A stretch of DNA of 64,000 nucleotides from Lagopus muta (GCF_023343835.1 NC_064471.1:5445598-5509597); one strand, 5' to 3'. Shown: positions 8,618-21,533, counted from the first letter of the stretch. Program-made: numbers and translations. The notes: generated from the sequence alone by a model not told the origin.

Positions 8618-8628
8618 AAGGGGTGGAA
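8618..8628 (+). promoter_or_regulatory. Right half of the interrupted ERV-L polypurine tract
   Basis: AAGGGGTGGAA directly before the ERV-L LTR. Its first six bases are the target duplication of copy A, so copy A integrated into the ERV-L plus-strand primer site. Confidence 0.7.
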
Positions 8629-9115
8629 TGTCATGGTTCTATGTTTTTGTTTTTGTTTTTTTGTTTCTGGATTTCAGTATTCCACATCAAAACATCATGT
8701 AGTGTACGGGGCATTAAAGTATCACTGCCCCAATCCCAGCTACCTATCCCTGTACATTACAGCAGTCACGGGATCTGACCCTTCCGGGTGGGGGGGGGCG
8801 CTCTCTTGCTGCCTTGCAGTGGGTGCTGGAGGGTGCTTTCCTTGCCGTTCCAAGCTTTTTCAGGTTTGAATCGGTCCCAGGAACTCTCTCTCTCATCTTG
8901 TCTGATTTATTCATCTCAATTTCAATTAAATTGTATATATTGTGTTATTTTGTATTCCAATATTATAGTAAAATAAGTTTTCCTCCATAGATTGCTGCCG
9001 CTGCTTTTTTCCTCCCTTCCTTCCTTCCCATTTTTGTGGGACTGGGGTGGGGGGGGAGGGCAGAGGCCTGTCGCCCCTGTTACGGACATAGATTGATCTG
9101 GTCAACTCCGTGACA
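8629..9115 (+). repeat. 3' LTR of the ERV-L-like provirus
   Basis: 487 bp, starting TGTCA and ending TGACA (5-bp inverted ends), directly after the polypurine tract. It contains several G-rich and T-rich runs and a TATATA-like stretch near 8930. The 5' LTR is outside the window, so its age and target duplication cannot be read here. The flanking five bases are ACTTG (9116-9120). Confidence 0.8.
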
Positions 9116-10210
9116 ACTTGTTTTAGAAGTATACAACTATTTTTTGGATTTTAATGTTTTCAGAACAACAGCTCGATTTTTAACAATAGTAGAAGCTGGG
9201 AATTCCTGTATGCTAAGTGGAACTCTCGCATCAACTTCTCTATAGCCACAGTCTCGTCTCATCTTTTCGTTGCTTGGTTTTAGCTGAAAACCTATTCAGT
9301 AGAATCTTGTATTCGGCTAAATCTTGTTGTCTGTTAGGATGTACAGTCAAGTGCTTTACCATGTTCTCCATGGCAAGACCCGTGACACATAAACAGGAAA
9401 AAATCTGTGTTAAACGCAGCTCACATCTAAGTGAGAGGCCTGTCAGTTCATGCATTTCCCTTCCATGTTCATATGCAAGTCTGCTTGTACTTCACAGCTG
9501 ATACAGAGTATGTGAAATCTGAGATCTGGCTACAGGAGTAATTAATTCAACCTCTTCCTGGTGGCCTGGTTACCAGGGAGCAGTTTAAGCAAGATGTACA
9601 GGTAGATCTTACACTGGAAACAGGCTTCTCTTAGTAGTCCCTTTTTGCATGCCTCCCCTGATACGTACAGTGCATCAGATAAGGCTCGGATACCAGAACT
9701 TTCTAGGCATTGCTGAGACCGTATGAAGTTCCATTTTCATTCAGCTGAATATACGTAATGGGAAGAAACAAGTGTACTCCACTAAGTTGCTTGCTATTTA
9801 GTCTTTTATTAGTTTTGTGAACTTTGCGTGCCACTTGAGCTTTGCTTCCCTCTCCTGATGTGTAACATCACTAAATTTCTCCAAAAAATTACTTCCCAGG
9901 AAATCGTAGGTTGTTCATTACTGCACATACTACGCGTGCTATAGGTGTAATATTTGACAAGAAGGCTCATATTTCTAACTGTTTCGAGACTGATGACAGG
10001 ATTTATTTTAAGCAGATTAACTTAATGATTTTTTAAAATGAAGATGAAGTGAAATTTACACATGGAATCTCAGTGGTGCGCGCTGCTTGTGTACTGTATC
10101 CTCGTAGCACTGGAGCAATGTCTGTTATACAGCATGCTTTTGTGGTGGCTGAGCTCAGTACCTGCTTTATCTTTCCTGTTACCTGATTTATTTTTGGTTT
10201 TGGCTTCTAG
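9116..10210 (+). other. SPOCK3 intron (end of the intron holding the proviruses)
   Basis: Non-repetitive AT-rich DNA ending in a pyrimidine-rich acceptor TTGGCTTCTAG. I see no exon and no further element. Earlier SPOCK3 exons must lie left of the window, so both proviruses are probably inside this intron in the sense orientation (inference). Confidence 0.6.
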
Positions 10211-10432
10211 GATTTGATACCAGCATTTTGCCAATTTGCAAAGACTCCCTTGGCTGGATATTCAACAGGCTTGATACGAACTACGACCTGTTGTTGGACC
10301 AGTCAGAACTTGGAAGCATTTACCTTGACAAGAATGAGCCATGCACAAGGGCGTTCTTCAATTCCTGTGACACATACAAGGATAGTTTGATATCTAACAA
10401 TGAGTGGTGCTACTGCTTCCAAAGACAGCAAG
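10211..10432 (+). CDS. SPOCK3: SPOCK3 exon: extracellular calcium-binding (EF-hand pair) domain end
   Basis: 222-bp internal exon between an AG acceptor and a GTAAAA donor, with phase-1 introns on both sides. It encodes 74 residues with the SPARC-type extracellular calcium-binding module: one EF-hand loop starting DTNYDLLLDQSE, and a second starting DTYKDSLISNNE bracketed by cysteines for the usual disulfide. Testican-3 is a secreted heparan sulfate/chondroitin sulfate proteoglycan of the brain extracellular matrix, reported to affect membrane-type matrix metalloproteinases. The choice of SPOCK3 over SPOCK1 or SPOCK2 rests on the acidic C-terminus encoded by the last exon. There is no frame damage. 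Confidence 0.9.
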
Positions 10433-13400
10433 GTAAAAGATGAGAACAGCCTGCATATTTGTATGACTGATCTTACTGTAGTGCTCCATCTTTGCTTTAA
10501 CGTAGGAAGATTATTATGGTGAACTACAAGCTTTTTAAATGCCTTGCTATCAATCTGTGTACAGCTTTTTGATCTATTGTGAATACCTGAAAAAAAAAAA
10601 AAAAAGGGGGGGGGGGAGAAAAAGAAGCTAAATGGAAGAGTTTGATGGAAATTCAAGGATAAAGTACAGAGGAGTGGCAAAAGCTTTTACAGCAGTATTG
10701 TTTTACCTGCTGATTTCTGGTATTCACACAGAGGAAGGAGACCAAAATAAAGAATAGAATCACTCACTTTAGTTCTTTCCCTATCTGCTTTGCATATGTT
10801 ATAAAATAAACATTTCATTGCTAAACTAGGGCATCTTTTTGGGTTTTTTTTGTAAGCCTATTACAATAACTACACTAACATCATGGATAAAGTTCTTTTT
10901 CAGTCATTTGAACCTAAAACCAGTTGATTTTCACTGTCTGCAAGAATCTTTTTTTTTTTTTTTTAATGGCCTGATGTGATTTCTTTAAACAAATAAACAC
11001 AGTGCGTAAGTATTGATTTTTAGATTTGGCTGAGTCATCACGTGAGTTATATTCAAACAAGTTGTGAGGAATTACAGAGTTCACTCAGTAAACATTGGCT
11101 GAAACTGGATAGAATTGCCCATTCCATTTTCTTGCTGATATGAGGGAGATTTTCAAAGGGATAAATAGCAACTCAGATCCAAATCTCTACAGATGTTGAC
11201 TGTACAGGAGGGAAGATTGATGATGCAGTGGAAAATTTCAGAAACTGTTCAATGCTTTTGAAATTTAATATCTCTCTTTTTTATATCTTACGCTTTTAAA
11301 ACTTCCATGATAAATTCCCATTAACACTCACTACCTATGGTTTGGCTCTGATTTCTGTGGAAATAAAGATCTATCAGGCAACGTTGAGCAGTTGAGTAGA
11401 TTTGAGCAAAAATAAAACTACACTTCTTTAGATGTATAGTAACTTGCTTCTTTCCTTTGGTAGTCTTACCACTAAAAAGTTAACAATCTTTCAAGCACCT
11501 TGCTTTATTGTAGAATAATACTAATTTCTGTAAGTAGTCAGTGCTACCAAAATTAGTCAATCAAACATTACCCAAGCAAAGTAGTTCATAAGTAAAGAAC
11601 ATAGAGTGTTTTGCTTGGTTGGCTTTTAAAATAAACAAAACCCCAAATGAGCCTAATAAATAAACGTCTTTATTCTTTGGAAGGCAACATAATTCTTCTA
11701 ATTAACACTTAACAAAATCTGTTTTTTCTAAAGGTGTAAGGAGAAAAAAGTGCTGAGTGCTTGTAGTCTTTTGTCATTTCTTCTCTCGCACAACGTTAGA
11801 ACTTGCAGTGTGTGTGACTTACTGAATTATCTAGTCGCTATTTGTTGTGTTGTAGCATCTTTTAATATGTTCAAGTTTAACTATCTTTTACCTCCCCGAG
11901 TAGAATAGAAATAAGGCCCTTTACTAGGCCTTTGCTGCAGATAGTAAGGAAGTGGGTAGGTAGAGAAATTCAGTATTTTCTTTCTGATGTTCACTATAAT
12001 AAGATGAAGGCTTCAGATCATGAAGGCAACTGTCTTATTCATTGAACTTAGTAGGTGTTTTCTGGGTACACATAGAGTTTTACAGAAGTATTGATTAACC
12101 AAGTTTGAAGTGAATACAAAACTTAGTTAATGATACGTATCATACTGGGATAGAAATTGTATTTTACTATTTTTGAATTCCATAATCTTTGCTGAAGTCA
12201 TCATTTGAGAAGGCCTCTTACTGTGTCATTTAATGTATCAGTTCATGACTGGATCAGACAATTACTTGCAATTCTTTGTGCTTTCTTTTTGCTCGAGTTT
12301 TATTATGGTGAGTCAAAGTGCAGTAGCCCTATTACTGCACAGTACTCACATCTAGTCAATACAAGTAATTTTTTGCAGTACTCAAATCTCATCTGTCTTG
12401 CTCTTCCTGTAAAAGCTTTCCCACTTTGGCTGCTGCTTAATTTCTTACATAAGGCCCAGCGATGCATATTGCTTTTTTTCTTGGCCTTATCCCGCTGTAA
12501 ATGCAGCTCAGCATTTCTGCAGTACTTCAGAATCTGGACTTCCTAGTGCTCTGCTGTCTTCCCACCTGTTTTGGTCCCTCTTGCCCTCTGGTTTCAACGA
12601 ACATTGATGCAAGTGATTCAGAACTTTTTTCCTTTGGTCCTTGACATTAATTTAACACTTCTTTCTTAACTAAATGCTGAGGCACTTCACTGTTGGCCTC
12701 TTTACAGGTTGGTTATTTCTTCTAGTACTTTATCAGTATTACAAGTTTTTGTTTGTTTGTTTGTTTTCATTGCTCCTTGAAAATAGAGTAGGAGAGTAAC
12801 CACTTTTACTGGGAGTATTGATGCTTGGAACATAGATATTTATTTACTGCAGGCCGCTGTGCGGGTCTGTTAGTCTAGCATTTATCTTGGATGTCTTTTT
12901 CCTACAGGCTCTTCTGCCTATCAGGAATAAAAAACTACTTTGTGACCTTCAAACTAGTTTGTCTTGCAGAATAGTGGTATATGTTGTGATTTTTATTTGT
13001 TGCATCAGTCTCTTGAGTTTGCAGGGTATTAAATACGAGCGTAGGTGGTTTGAGAGGAAGGTATAATGTGGGCTGTATAAATGAGGTCTCCAGGAAGGTT
13101 TCTGGAAGTGCAGTATTGACCACTTCAAATCTCTATACCTAGAGCCTGAGTTGTCCATAATCAATTATATATACTTGATTGCAATTGGAGACAAGACACA
13201 ACGTGACAACTTTCATGTCAAAAACTAGGGGATCTGCAAAATATTATCTACTTGATACTTGGAAAATCTGTTTTGTAATTGAATAAGATAGAGGATCTGA
13301 AAGCTGGAGGCTCACTATTTGAGCAGCAGCTCCTTGAGGCATTACTGTTAAGTATCCGAGACATTTTTTGTCACATCTATCAATTTTCCTCTCATTGCTT

Positions 13401-15868
13401 TGTGAACGCACCTCTTTTTGTAAACCAAAGCTTTATCATACAAGCCCTGCACCACCTTTTGACATAGCTGAATATTGATGTCTCAAAGTCCAGCATTAAC
13501 AACATGAGATACTCTGGTGTACATCAGTATTTCGATGACTGCATAAACGTGGGTGGCCAGTAAGTGGTTCATAAATCACTCAGAACAACGCAGTGATTTT
13601 GTCAGAAAATTCCTGTCACGTTGCTGGAGATAGGTTGAGGATGGAGATGGTGAGGTCTCTTGTTTGCATTCAGGCTATCAGAAAGGCTTTTCTGATGTCA
13701 GATTCATTTCAATTCCAAAGGAAGACTCAACAATAATTTTTGTACGGAATAAATCTTCTTTGGTCATGACTCCCAAGGCTGGTTTTCCACTGAATCTGCT
13801 TTGTATTGAATTAAGTTCAGAAACCTAGAAGAAAGCTTTTCCAAAAGTCACGAATTAAGTGGGAGAAAATGAAGAGGGAAACATTATCGTTTGGGAAGGG
13901 TTGAAAAATTATGAGCTATGAACTGCAACAAACCAGTTGAGCTTCCAGCCTGCCGCTTTCTTGGCAGCTCTAAGCACAAGAGTGTTTTTAATATTAATTG
14001 CTAAGAATGTTTTGCCACTTTTATCCTGAGAAGCAAATCTTAAATGTGTGTCTTGAAGACTTAGCTTCTATAAAGAATTTTGTGTAAGTAGCTTTGTCAT
14101 GATGGCCTTGTTACCTTTTGATTAGTGGTATTCTTTTTTTTTCTAATTCTCCCTGATCTGTAGCTGTAATTGAAGGGGTTTTGTAGGCATAGCCTGTCAC
14201 TTTTATAAAATATATGAATGCATTTCTAATTTACTTTTTTTTTTTTTCCATAGAACACAGTAGATGTATCTTCTTGCTAGGCTAGTTCTTCATTTGCACG
14301 TTCCCATCTTCTTTCATAGATCCTTCTGATCTGTGGGACTTCTTTGTGTGAATGGCTGTAATCATTCGAGTTGAGGGCAGTCTAAAGTTGTATGTATCTT
14401 TTAGTGTATGAGATAAGTAAAGAGCATTTAAAGTATAAAGCCAAGAAAAATTAACAAGTGGTTCTTAATGAGCGGTTTTTGATCTCTTGCAGTTTATATT
14501 TGTTCTGTTAGATAAGACATCATTAATAGTTTCAAAAGCCTATTGGTGTATCCAGGCTATGCTGATGATGAGACTCTGCATTGACCATGAATTTATTTTT
14601 GATCCAGTTACTCTGTGTAATTATCACTAATGTTTGAGCATTCCCGCCAGAAAGATTTCTTTGGATATTACATTTTTGTCAGTCCTTCACCCTTTTGTGA
14701 ATCCTCTGCTTCTCCCAGCTGCGTTCCAAATTCTTTCTCTCTTGACTACATGATGAGAATACTTGTTTTTCTTTGGCGGAATTCAGGAAAGGCTGCTTTG
14801 GACTTGGACCACTGAAGTGGGTTTTTTTTAGCCTACGCAGTGACTGATTTCTGCTCAGAAGGTCCTTTGCTAGTGTGTCCAAAGCTAAGGTGATCTTACT
14901 GATCTTGAAGTAACTTAGATTTGTTTTCTGTGTGCGTGGACAGAAGTTGTTTCACGAGGAAGCCTTGAGTAAATAGCATGGAAAAGATATATTACAAATA
15001 ACCAGAGTGTCTTCAAATGAAAAATGAACTTAACAGCATGTGAGATTCTAGTAGAGATGTTATCAGAATATAGTCTGGGAACACTTAGAGCTGAAGACAC
15101 ACGTGAGTAAACCCATGAATATTAATACTGTTTCAGAGTGAGAAATACCTTTGTGCTAGTGGTGCAATGTATGCAATATCTGGATTCAAAATTTATTCAG
15201 CAGTGATGGATGTGTATTTGTGTCTTATTTCCTTCCCGTTCATGGAATGTACTCTGACTTTATAGAGAGCAGAAAATTAAATGATTCAGAGCTATCTCTC
15301 TGACTAATGGAAATCATATTACCTCTTCTGCCTCTTACCTGAAGTTTTGGGCACAGTTTTTAACGAGATTGCTAAACAAAGAGCTTCATGCCCATGGAAT
15401 TTGTCTTTAATTGTTGCAATAGAACCCCAGTCTTGCAAATTTCAGTGAAGAACATTTTTACGTAGTTAATGCCGTATTTGAAGTTCAGAACTTGAACATG
15501 ACTTGTAACGGAGATGAAAGGGTAAGATTGATTTCTGTATACTGATGAAGTAGGGTGTGGTAGATTTACTGTTTCGTTATAACATTTTGAAATGGTCAGT
15601 GCTAGTGACCAGATGTTCACTTACAGCTGGGTTAACTGGCAGTTGCTTTCTGCTCTAATTCGTGGCTGTGCTTAGCTTCCTAATTCCAGAGCTGTGGCAA
15701 GCTGGATTAATTCTTCTCTTTCAGAGCTGAGAGTGTGACTGCTAAGGTAAGGGCTGTGTGTTTTTTAAGATCAGCAGTTAGAGAATGTAGCAAACTGTGA
15801 AAACTTAGCCATCTGCTTTTCTTCCTAGATACCATGTAATATGTTCAACCTTTCTCATGTCCTTTTAG
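10433..15868 (+). other. SPOCK3 intron, 5.4 kb
   Basis: Starts GTAAAA and ends CCTTTTAG. AT-rich, with an A17/G10 run at about 10591-10617 and a short GTTT repeat near 12745. I see no exon, transposon end or other gene in it; the ORFs here are short and without recognisable domains. Confidence 0.75.
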
Positions 15869-15931
15869 ACCCACCTTGCCAGACGGAACTCAGCAACATT
15901 CAGAAGCAGCAAGGAGGAAAGAAGCTCCTGG
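15869..15931 (+). CDS. SPOCK3: SPOCK3 exon: linker before the thyroglobulin domain
   Basis: 63-bp internal exon (21 codons, phase 1 on both sides) between a TTTTAG acceptor and a GTGAGC donor. It codes for DPPCQTELSNIQ and a Lys/Gln/Gly-rich stretch, which is the start of the thyroglobulin type-1 module including its first cysteine. It joins in frame to both neighbouring exons through split Asp and Gly codons. Confidence 0.88.
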
Positions 15932-16904
15932 GTGAGCCATAGATCATTCTTTTGAAGGTTTTATTGCTTACATAAATAATCTTGGTGAAACAGCAACATA
16001 AAATCAATATTAATCCAGCAAAGATAGAGAACAGTAAATTCTAGTAACAAAATTTATGACGTTTTTGAAAGCTATTAAACTTAGTTTTATTACCATACCT
16101 ACTGAAAGATATAATGTCTGTTCTATTAACCTAATAGGAAGTATGTTTTTATGGTTATAGAGTGTCTCTGCTGATCCTTACTTGAATCCTTCTTTAAGCA
16201 ATTGAAATCTTTCTTGTTAATCAGTATATATTGTATTAATATCACTAAAATGCAAGATCTTCGTTTTGCTCTTAGCCTCAGTGTGAAAGCTGCAATAAAA
16301 GGCTTGACCCAAAGTAGTCAAAATTGTATTTCTGCTAAGGATGGTTTCAAGTAACTGTGTACTTCTAAGTGTTTTGTATAGTGTTGTTTGTCCATTTTTC
16401 AACTTTGTTTCAAAAAGATGTCTTTCCTTGTAAATTAAAAGCCATGTATACAGCCTTAGGAAAGCCACTGCCTTACAGAATAAGTCCATGATCACGTCTC
16501 TACTTGTCGCTGTTCTTGGGCTGGTTGGGCCCCATTCCTTGAGTAATGGGTTGGAGACCAACATCCTGGCAGAGGGGAAGGGAAAAAGGGGAGAAGATAG
16601 GGAGATTGGCCTAAAAAGAAAACAGCAGCAACGAGCTAAGGGAGAAAAGTAATTTACTAAATATGATAGTGGAATGTGAGATAACATAATAGAATACAGT
16701 ATAATTGGAATTTAAGCTAATAAATAAAATGAGAGTGCCCAAAATGAAAGATTTTAGATGAGACTAAGCAGTTCAAAGCTGGTATCCACTGTACTCTGTT
16801 GCTTATCAGTCACTGCTGCTTAACAGAATCTGGCAGAAGAAAGTGACCTTTTTTACATTGATCAAGGGGCATTTATGTCTGTATTTGATATTTATATATT
16901 CCAG
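15932..16904 (+). other. SPOCK3 intron, 1.0 kb
   Basis: Starts GTGAGC and ends TATTCCAG. AT-rich, with no recognisable element. Confidence 0.8.
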
Positions 16905-17042
16905 GACAGTACATACCCTTATGTGATGAAGATGGATATTACAAACCAAGTCAGTGCCATGGAAGTGTAGGGCAGTGTTGGTGCGTTGACAGATATGGCA
17001 ATGAAGTAACAGGATCCAGAACAAACGGTGTGGCAGAATGTG
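16905..17042 (+). CDS. SPOCK3: SPOCK3 exon: thyroglobulin type-1 domain
   Basis: 138-bp internal exon (46 codons, phase 1 on both sides) with a TTCCAG acceptor and a GTAAGT donor. It encodes the core of a thyroglobulin type-1 domain: PLCDEDGYY, then QCHGS, then the signature CWCV, and a closing cysteine in VAEC. Such domains in testicans have been linked to inhibition of cysteine proteases. All expected cysteines are present. Confidence 0.92.
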
Positions 17043-18043
17043 GTAAGTTAAGAAACTTCTGTGGACTTGATTTGGAAATGTTACATGCTTTGATGGCCAA
17101 CCAGGCTATAAAAAAAAATTTCTTCACAAAGAACAGGCATGGGATGCAACTACGTGGGTTTTGATGTAAATACAATTTGTGATTTTTATTTCTTTGGTCT
17201 TTGTAACTCCTATGACTGTGACAGTTGTTAATAGACCTCGTGTCTGTGCTTTTCATGGTGTAGGTAAACTTAGGGAAAATAAACTACCTATAACAGTGTT
17301 AGACAAATACGCTGAAATGCTTGGTGACATCTCTTTGGGTAATCAGCATGCTAGATTTTTTGTTTTGCTGGAACGAATTCCAGAAGTTTTCAGCACATTA
17401 AGTATTTCCTTTTTCCTCTAAAAAGCCCTGCAACTTCCAGGAATTCCCATTCCACCTTTATTTCGTGTCCAAGACATCAAAAATGGCAATTAAAGCCTTG
17501 CATTTCTCCATTTCCTTTCCTTTGCAGAGGAGCGTAGCCTGAAATACTGGATAAATTAAACACATATCAGTGTTACAGCAATTGACATACCTGTTCAGGC
17601 CAATTTTCCGTCTAATCCAGTTCTGGGTAGTTGTACAGTTCCAGGTAGTTAAAGATGATATGTAAGAACTGAGAAACTTTGTTTTGTCACTAGTCCTTAT
17701 TTTGAACTGTAAGTAGGACTTAAATCCTTTTTTCTTTTCCTGGAGCTTATTATATTTCTGCAAGTCCATGACATTCATCTCTATTTATTAAAATTGAGGA
17801 ATTCATCCCTACTGATGTGGATTTCCTGTAAGACAAAAAAGAAAAAGATAGTGTTTATATTTTATTGTGTAATTATATTCTGTGTGAAAGTTTTTTTTTT
17901 AAAGTAAGTGATTCTCCTGAAACTAAATAATTTCCATCTCTTTTGAATGCCTATGAATATTACTTGATAAATATGGTACATATTATTCTATGAATGCATG
18001 ATAGAGTTTGTGTGTCTCTTGTGTAACTCTCATGCCTTTTCAG
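17043..18043 (+). other. SPOCK3 last intron, 1.0 kb
   Basis: Starts GTAAGT and ends TGCCTTTTCAG. No other feature seen. Confidence 0.8.
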
Positions 18044-18216
18044 CTATTGATTTAGAGACGTCAGGGGATTTTGCTTCTGGTGATTTCCATGACTGGACAG
18101 ATGATGAAGATGATGATGATGAAATAATGAATGATGAAGATGAAATTGATGACGATGATGAAGATGAAGGAGATGATGATGTGGATGACGACGATGATCA
18201 CGATGGATATATTTGA
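18044..18216 (+). CDS. SPOCK3: SPOCK3 last coding exon: glycosaminoglycan sites and acidic C-terminus
   Basis: Codes for 56 residues plus a split first codon, ending at TGA 18214-18216. It holds two Ser-Gly sites in acidic surroundings (SGDF twice), the expected attachment points for heparan or chondroitin sulfate. A tail of about 40 residues follows, mostly Asp and Glu, with the family-typical EIMNDEDEI segment, ending DHDGYI. This long acidic tail separates testican-3 from testican-1 and -2. The DNA is a GAT/GAA/GAC trinucleotide-like tract, so the tail length may vary between individuals or species. Confidence 0.92.
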
Positions 18217-19760
18217 TGATATTAGGAGGGTGGATGAATTGTATCTTTCTAAAATTCACAGTACGACATTTCACAAAATCCCTTTGCTCTTCAAGATCAA
18301 AAGGATTCTAACAAATGTGTATATTTTGTATGATTATTTCGAACATTGCAGCTGGAGTCATAGACTTTTTTGTTTAAATAAGAGTAATTATATTATGTGC
18401 TTTTGAGTTTTTAAATGCCTTTGCGCTGAAGAAAACACATTGGAAGCGTAGCCTGAAGAAGAAAATGTTATGTGCTACTGAACATATAAATGATATAATG
18501 TAGAAAATACACTATTAAGACCAGTTCTTTTAAAACTTCTGTGAAAAGTTATTTCCCTTACCTGGACCCTGTGCATGTCCTCTTCAGGGCACTTACTGTA
18601 ACTTGAGTTCTGTCAGGCACAGCAGGCTTTGCAAGTTGCCTGCTTAACACAAGAAAAACACGGTGCAGGAGAAAAACTTTGATGCACAAGTAGCATCTTA
18701 CCAGCCTTTAATTAACCAAAGGTAAGGAGAAAAATTAACAGGAGGGAAAAATGAACAAAGTCCTCATTTGTGTTTGCATTTGGAGTTGTTTTTTAATAGG
18801 ACACGGCTAGGTTCTTGAAGGGATTTTTCAAAAGCGGTCTCACAGATGAGCACTGATTCTGTAAATTAAACATTTCCTTGACTTTCTTTTTCTTTTTTTC
18901 ATGTCGAGGTTATCTAGGCTTTAAGGTTATTTACACAAACATTAATTCACCCTTTGTTGTTTTTCAGTATGTCTCTCTAATCAGATTACCATAAAATAGT
19001 TAACATGGGGAAAAAATTGAGTAAAATTATATTACCTTTATATATGACTGTGTTTCAGAGTATTGACAGTTGGCCCAACATAGTTTTTAAAAAGTGCATA
19101 ATTATACCTTTTATTTTCTAAATTCAGGAAATAGTTTTGCATCTTTATCTTAACTCATGTTGTTTTCTGTTACTAGTGCAGAAACTTAGCGAAAGTATTG
19201 TAAAGGTGCCTTGCAAAAATAGAGATAGAGAGACTTGAGCATGCATACCAGTATAGGTTGTTAGGCAATAGCTGAGCACACCCAATTACCAAATTAATGC
19301 CAGTATAGGTTACTGCTGCTGGAATGAAGAAAACGGAGTATTTTTTTTCCTACTGTTATGTAACTACCATGTGGATTAGATCATAATTATTGTGTAGAGT
19401 AGCACTTAAGATTTGACTGTAGAGAAAATTTATTTAATCACTGTATTTATGTTAGCATGTTAATTAATTGTGTAGAAACTTTGGGACGCTGCCATCTTCA
19501 TATCACATCTATTGCTTTCTGCCCACAGTAAAGTTGACTTGACCTGTATAATGTAATACTACAGATTGTATGATTTCAAAACTGGATTACTGGTTTCCCA
19601 TCAGTAATTAAAAGGAAAATCAGTTTATTATTTGAATTAATTTTTACACATGAAATACAAAATTTAATGTTTATCCTATGTGATATTGAAAAGTATACTG
19701 CATTTTATTTTTTACTGTTTCTGTATAGTTTGCAAAATAAAGACTCTTGTAACCAACTTT
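18217..19760 (+). other. SPOCK3: SPOCK3 3' UTR
   Basis: About 1.5 kb of AT-rich sequence from the stop codon to an AATAAA at 19736-19741, followed by a T-rich stretch. The exact cleavage site is inferred. A second AATAAA at 20183-20188 could give a longer 3' UTR. Confidence 0.6.
19736..19741 (+). terminator. Probable SPOCK3 polyadenylation signal
   Basis: AATAAA about 1.5 kb after the SPOCK3 stop codon, followed within 30 bp by CTTTTTTG. It is the first canonical hexamer with a T-rich downstream element in this region. Confidence 0.55.
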
Positions 19761-21533
19761 TTTGCCAACACAGCCCATCATTTTGAATTTTTGCATAGTT
19801 TGAAATTATGAAACAGAAAAATTCATGTTTCAGATACATTTCATCTATAAAAACATGTATTTATTTATATTAAAAAGCTTTTTTTATTATTTTATTTCCA
19901 GTAAATAATTTTGGATTGAGACAAAACCCATTATGGACTTCTATTTTTCTGTATTTTTTTTCTGAATTTTCTATAGATTTGTTATATACTTCTGTGGCAT
20001 TGTCTTCATTATATAATTAAGAGAGACGTACTTTTGTTTAAACTCCGTCATAATGTGTGGGGCATAGGTGTATTATTTTCTTAAAATAAAAATAGCTAGG
20101 GGTTTGCCAGTCCAATACAACGGGATTTTATCAGAGAACAGTTTCTTATGGATGAAATTAACTGATATATAAATTGATTTTAAATAAAGAAGCTGAAGAT
20201 AAGTTGTTGTCATTATTGGCTGATGTAGCAAATCCTGTTGTTTGTTGTTTTTGTTGTCTTTTTTTTTCCTGTTAGAACCAAACTTCATTAGATGGCAAAG
20301 CAAAAATCATTTCTTTAAATCCCGTGATGTGGGGAATTAAAGCATAAAAAGAAAATTTGTCGTTTATATAGCTAATGAAATTACGGTTTGAAGGCTGAAA
20401 ATGAGCTGTTGCACAAAAGAGCGTGAAATAAGTTTGTGTTGTTTCTTCCCTGAAAATTCCATGTAGAAAAGGAAGAGATCAACCTGGATTTTAGTCCTTG
20501 AGTATCACAACTGCGTGTCATACAAATACGACTCAGTAAACTAAATTTACTAAAGAGCAGTGGAGATTGGGGAGTAATTTTTAAGAATTGTTGTGGTCCA
20601 AAACTTAGGGATTAACAACAAAAATCTGAATTTTCTCATTCACGGGGAAAGCTGTACAGTTCAAGACTTTATTTGAAGGCATCTTTCCTTGCAGGGTGGA
20701 AGGTAAATGAGTCTATGCATTAATGTTACGACGTTGATTCTGCTCTCGTGAATTGTAAGCTGCCACATTGCATCATGAAAGGAACGCATGAAATCGAGAG
20801 CAGGTATAACAAATGAAGGCAGAGAGTTAAAATATGAAATGAAAAGCTAATCAAAAGCTGCTTCCTTCTATCGTATGCAAGTGCAGGCAGGCAGAAATAG
20901 GGAGCCCAGGATTTTTAAAACTTCATAAATGATTTTTATGGTGTCTTTTGCCATTTCTTTTTTTCTTATGGTTGTGCACATTGTTATGTACATAGATATG
21001 CAAATATAAATATATAAATGTGGAGGATTTTCAGACGGTGATTAATCTTTCTGCTTTTCTTGGAATGTGTGAAAATATAATTCTCATCTTCATTGGAAAG
21101 GAATACTGAGTTCAATGAAATGATTACATAATCACCCAAGAGAATATTACTTTTTCAGGTCAAGCCAGAAATATATGCTTAGTTTAGAAGCAAGGGAATT
21201 ACTGTCATTAATTCACTTGTACAAAACCAGATTACTGTGCAAGACTGAAAAGGTGAACCATGATGATAGTGTGAAATTTTTTACAAGAACTGGATTTCTT
21301 TAATAATTATTTAAGAATCAAGTGCCCTGGTGGAATAATAAAATTAGAGAGTTATTTTATGTTTCATAGGAAACTAAAAACATCTGTATTTGCAGAGTTT
21401 CTTCATTAGAATAACGCATATGTTTTCTTTTATTTCCAAATGCTGTTAAAAATTTCATTTAGAGCTGTGGTAGCTCAAGTTTTCTTGAAATACAGTAATC
21501 ATTTTTACTCTTTTTCTACCAACTTAAACATAG
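19761..21533. other. Intergenic DNA downstream of SPOCK3
   Basis: AT-rich, with no gene, transposon or strong repeat that I can recognise. Confidence 0.6.

Larger units (their letters stand above)
1..9115 (+). mobile_element. ERV-L-like provirus, 3' part, interrupted by a younger provirus
   Basis: Class III (ERV-L-like) endogenous retrovirus whose 5' end lies outside the window. In order it carries a possible gag end, protease, reverse transcriptase, RNase H, integrase, a short untranslated region, a polypurine tract and a 3' LTR. No env gene is seen, as usual for ERV-L, and no dUTPase is seen after integrase. A second provirus (3346-8617) splits the polypurine tract; removing it and one AAGGGG copy joins 3345 to 8624. 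The assignment to ERV-L rests on the general look of the pol product and absence of env; no search was possible. The copy is disabled by a changed protease catalytic residue and an in-frame stop in integrase. Confidence 0.8.
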
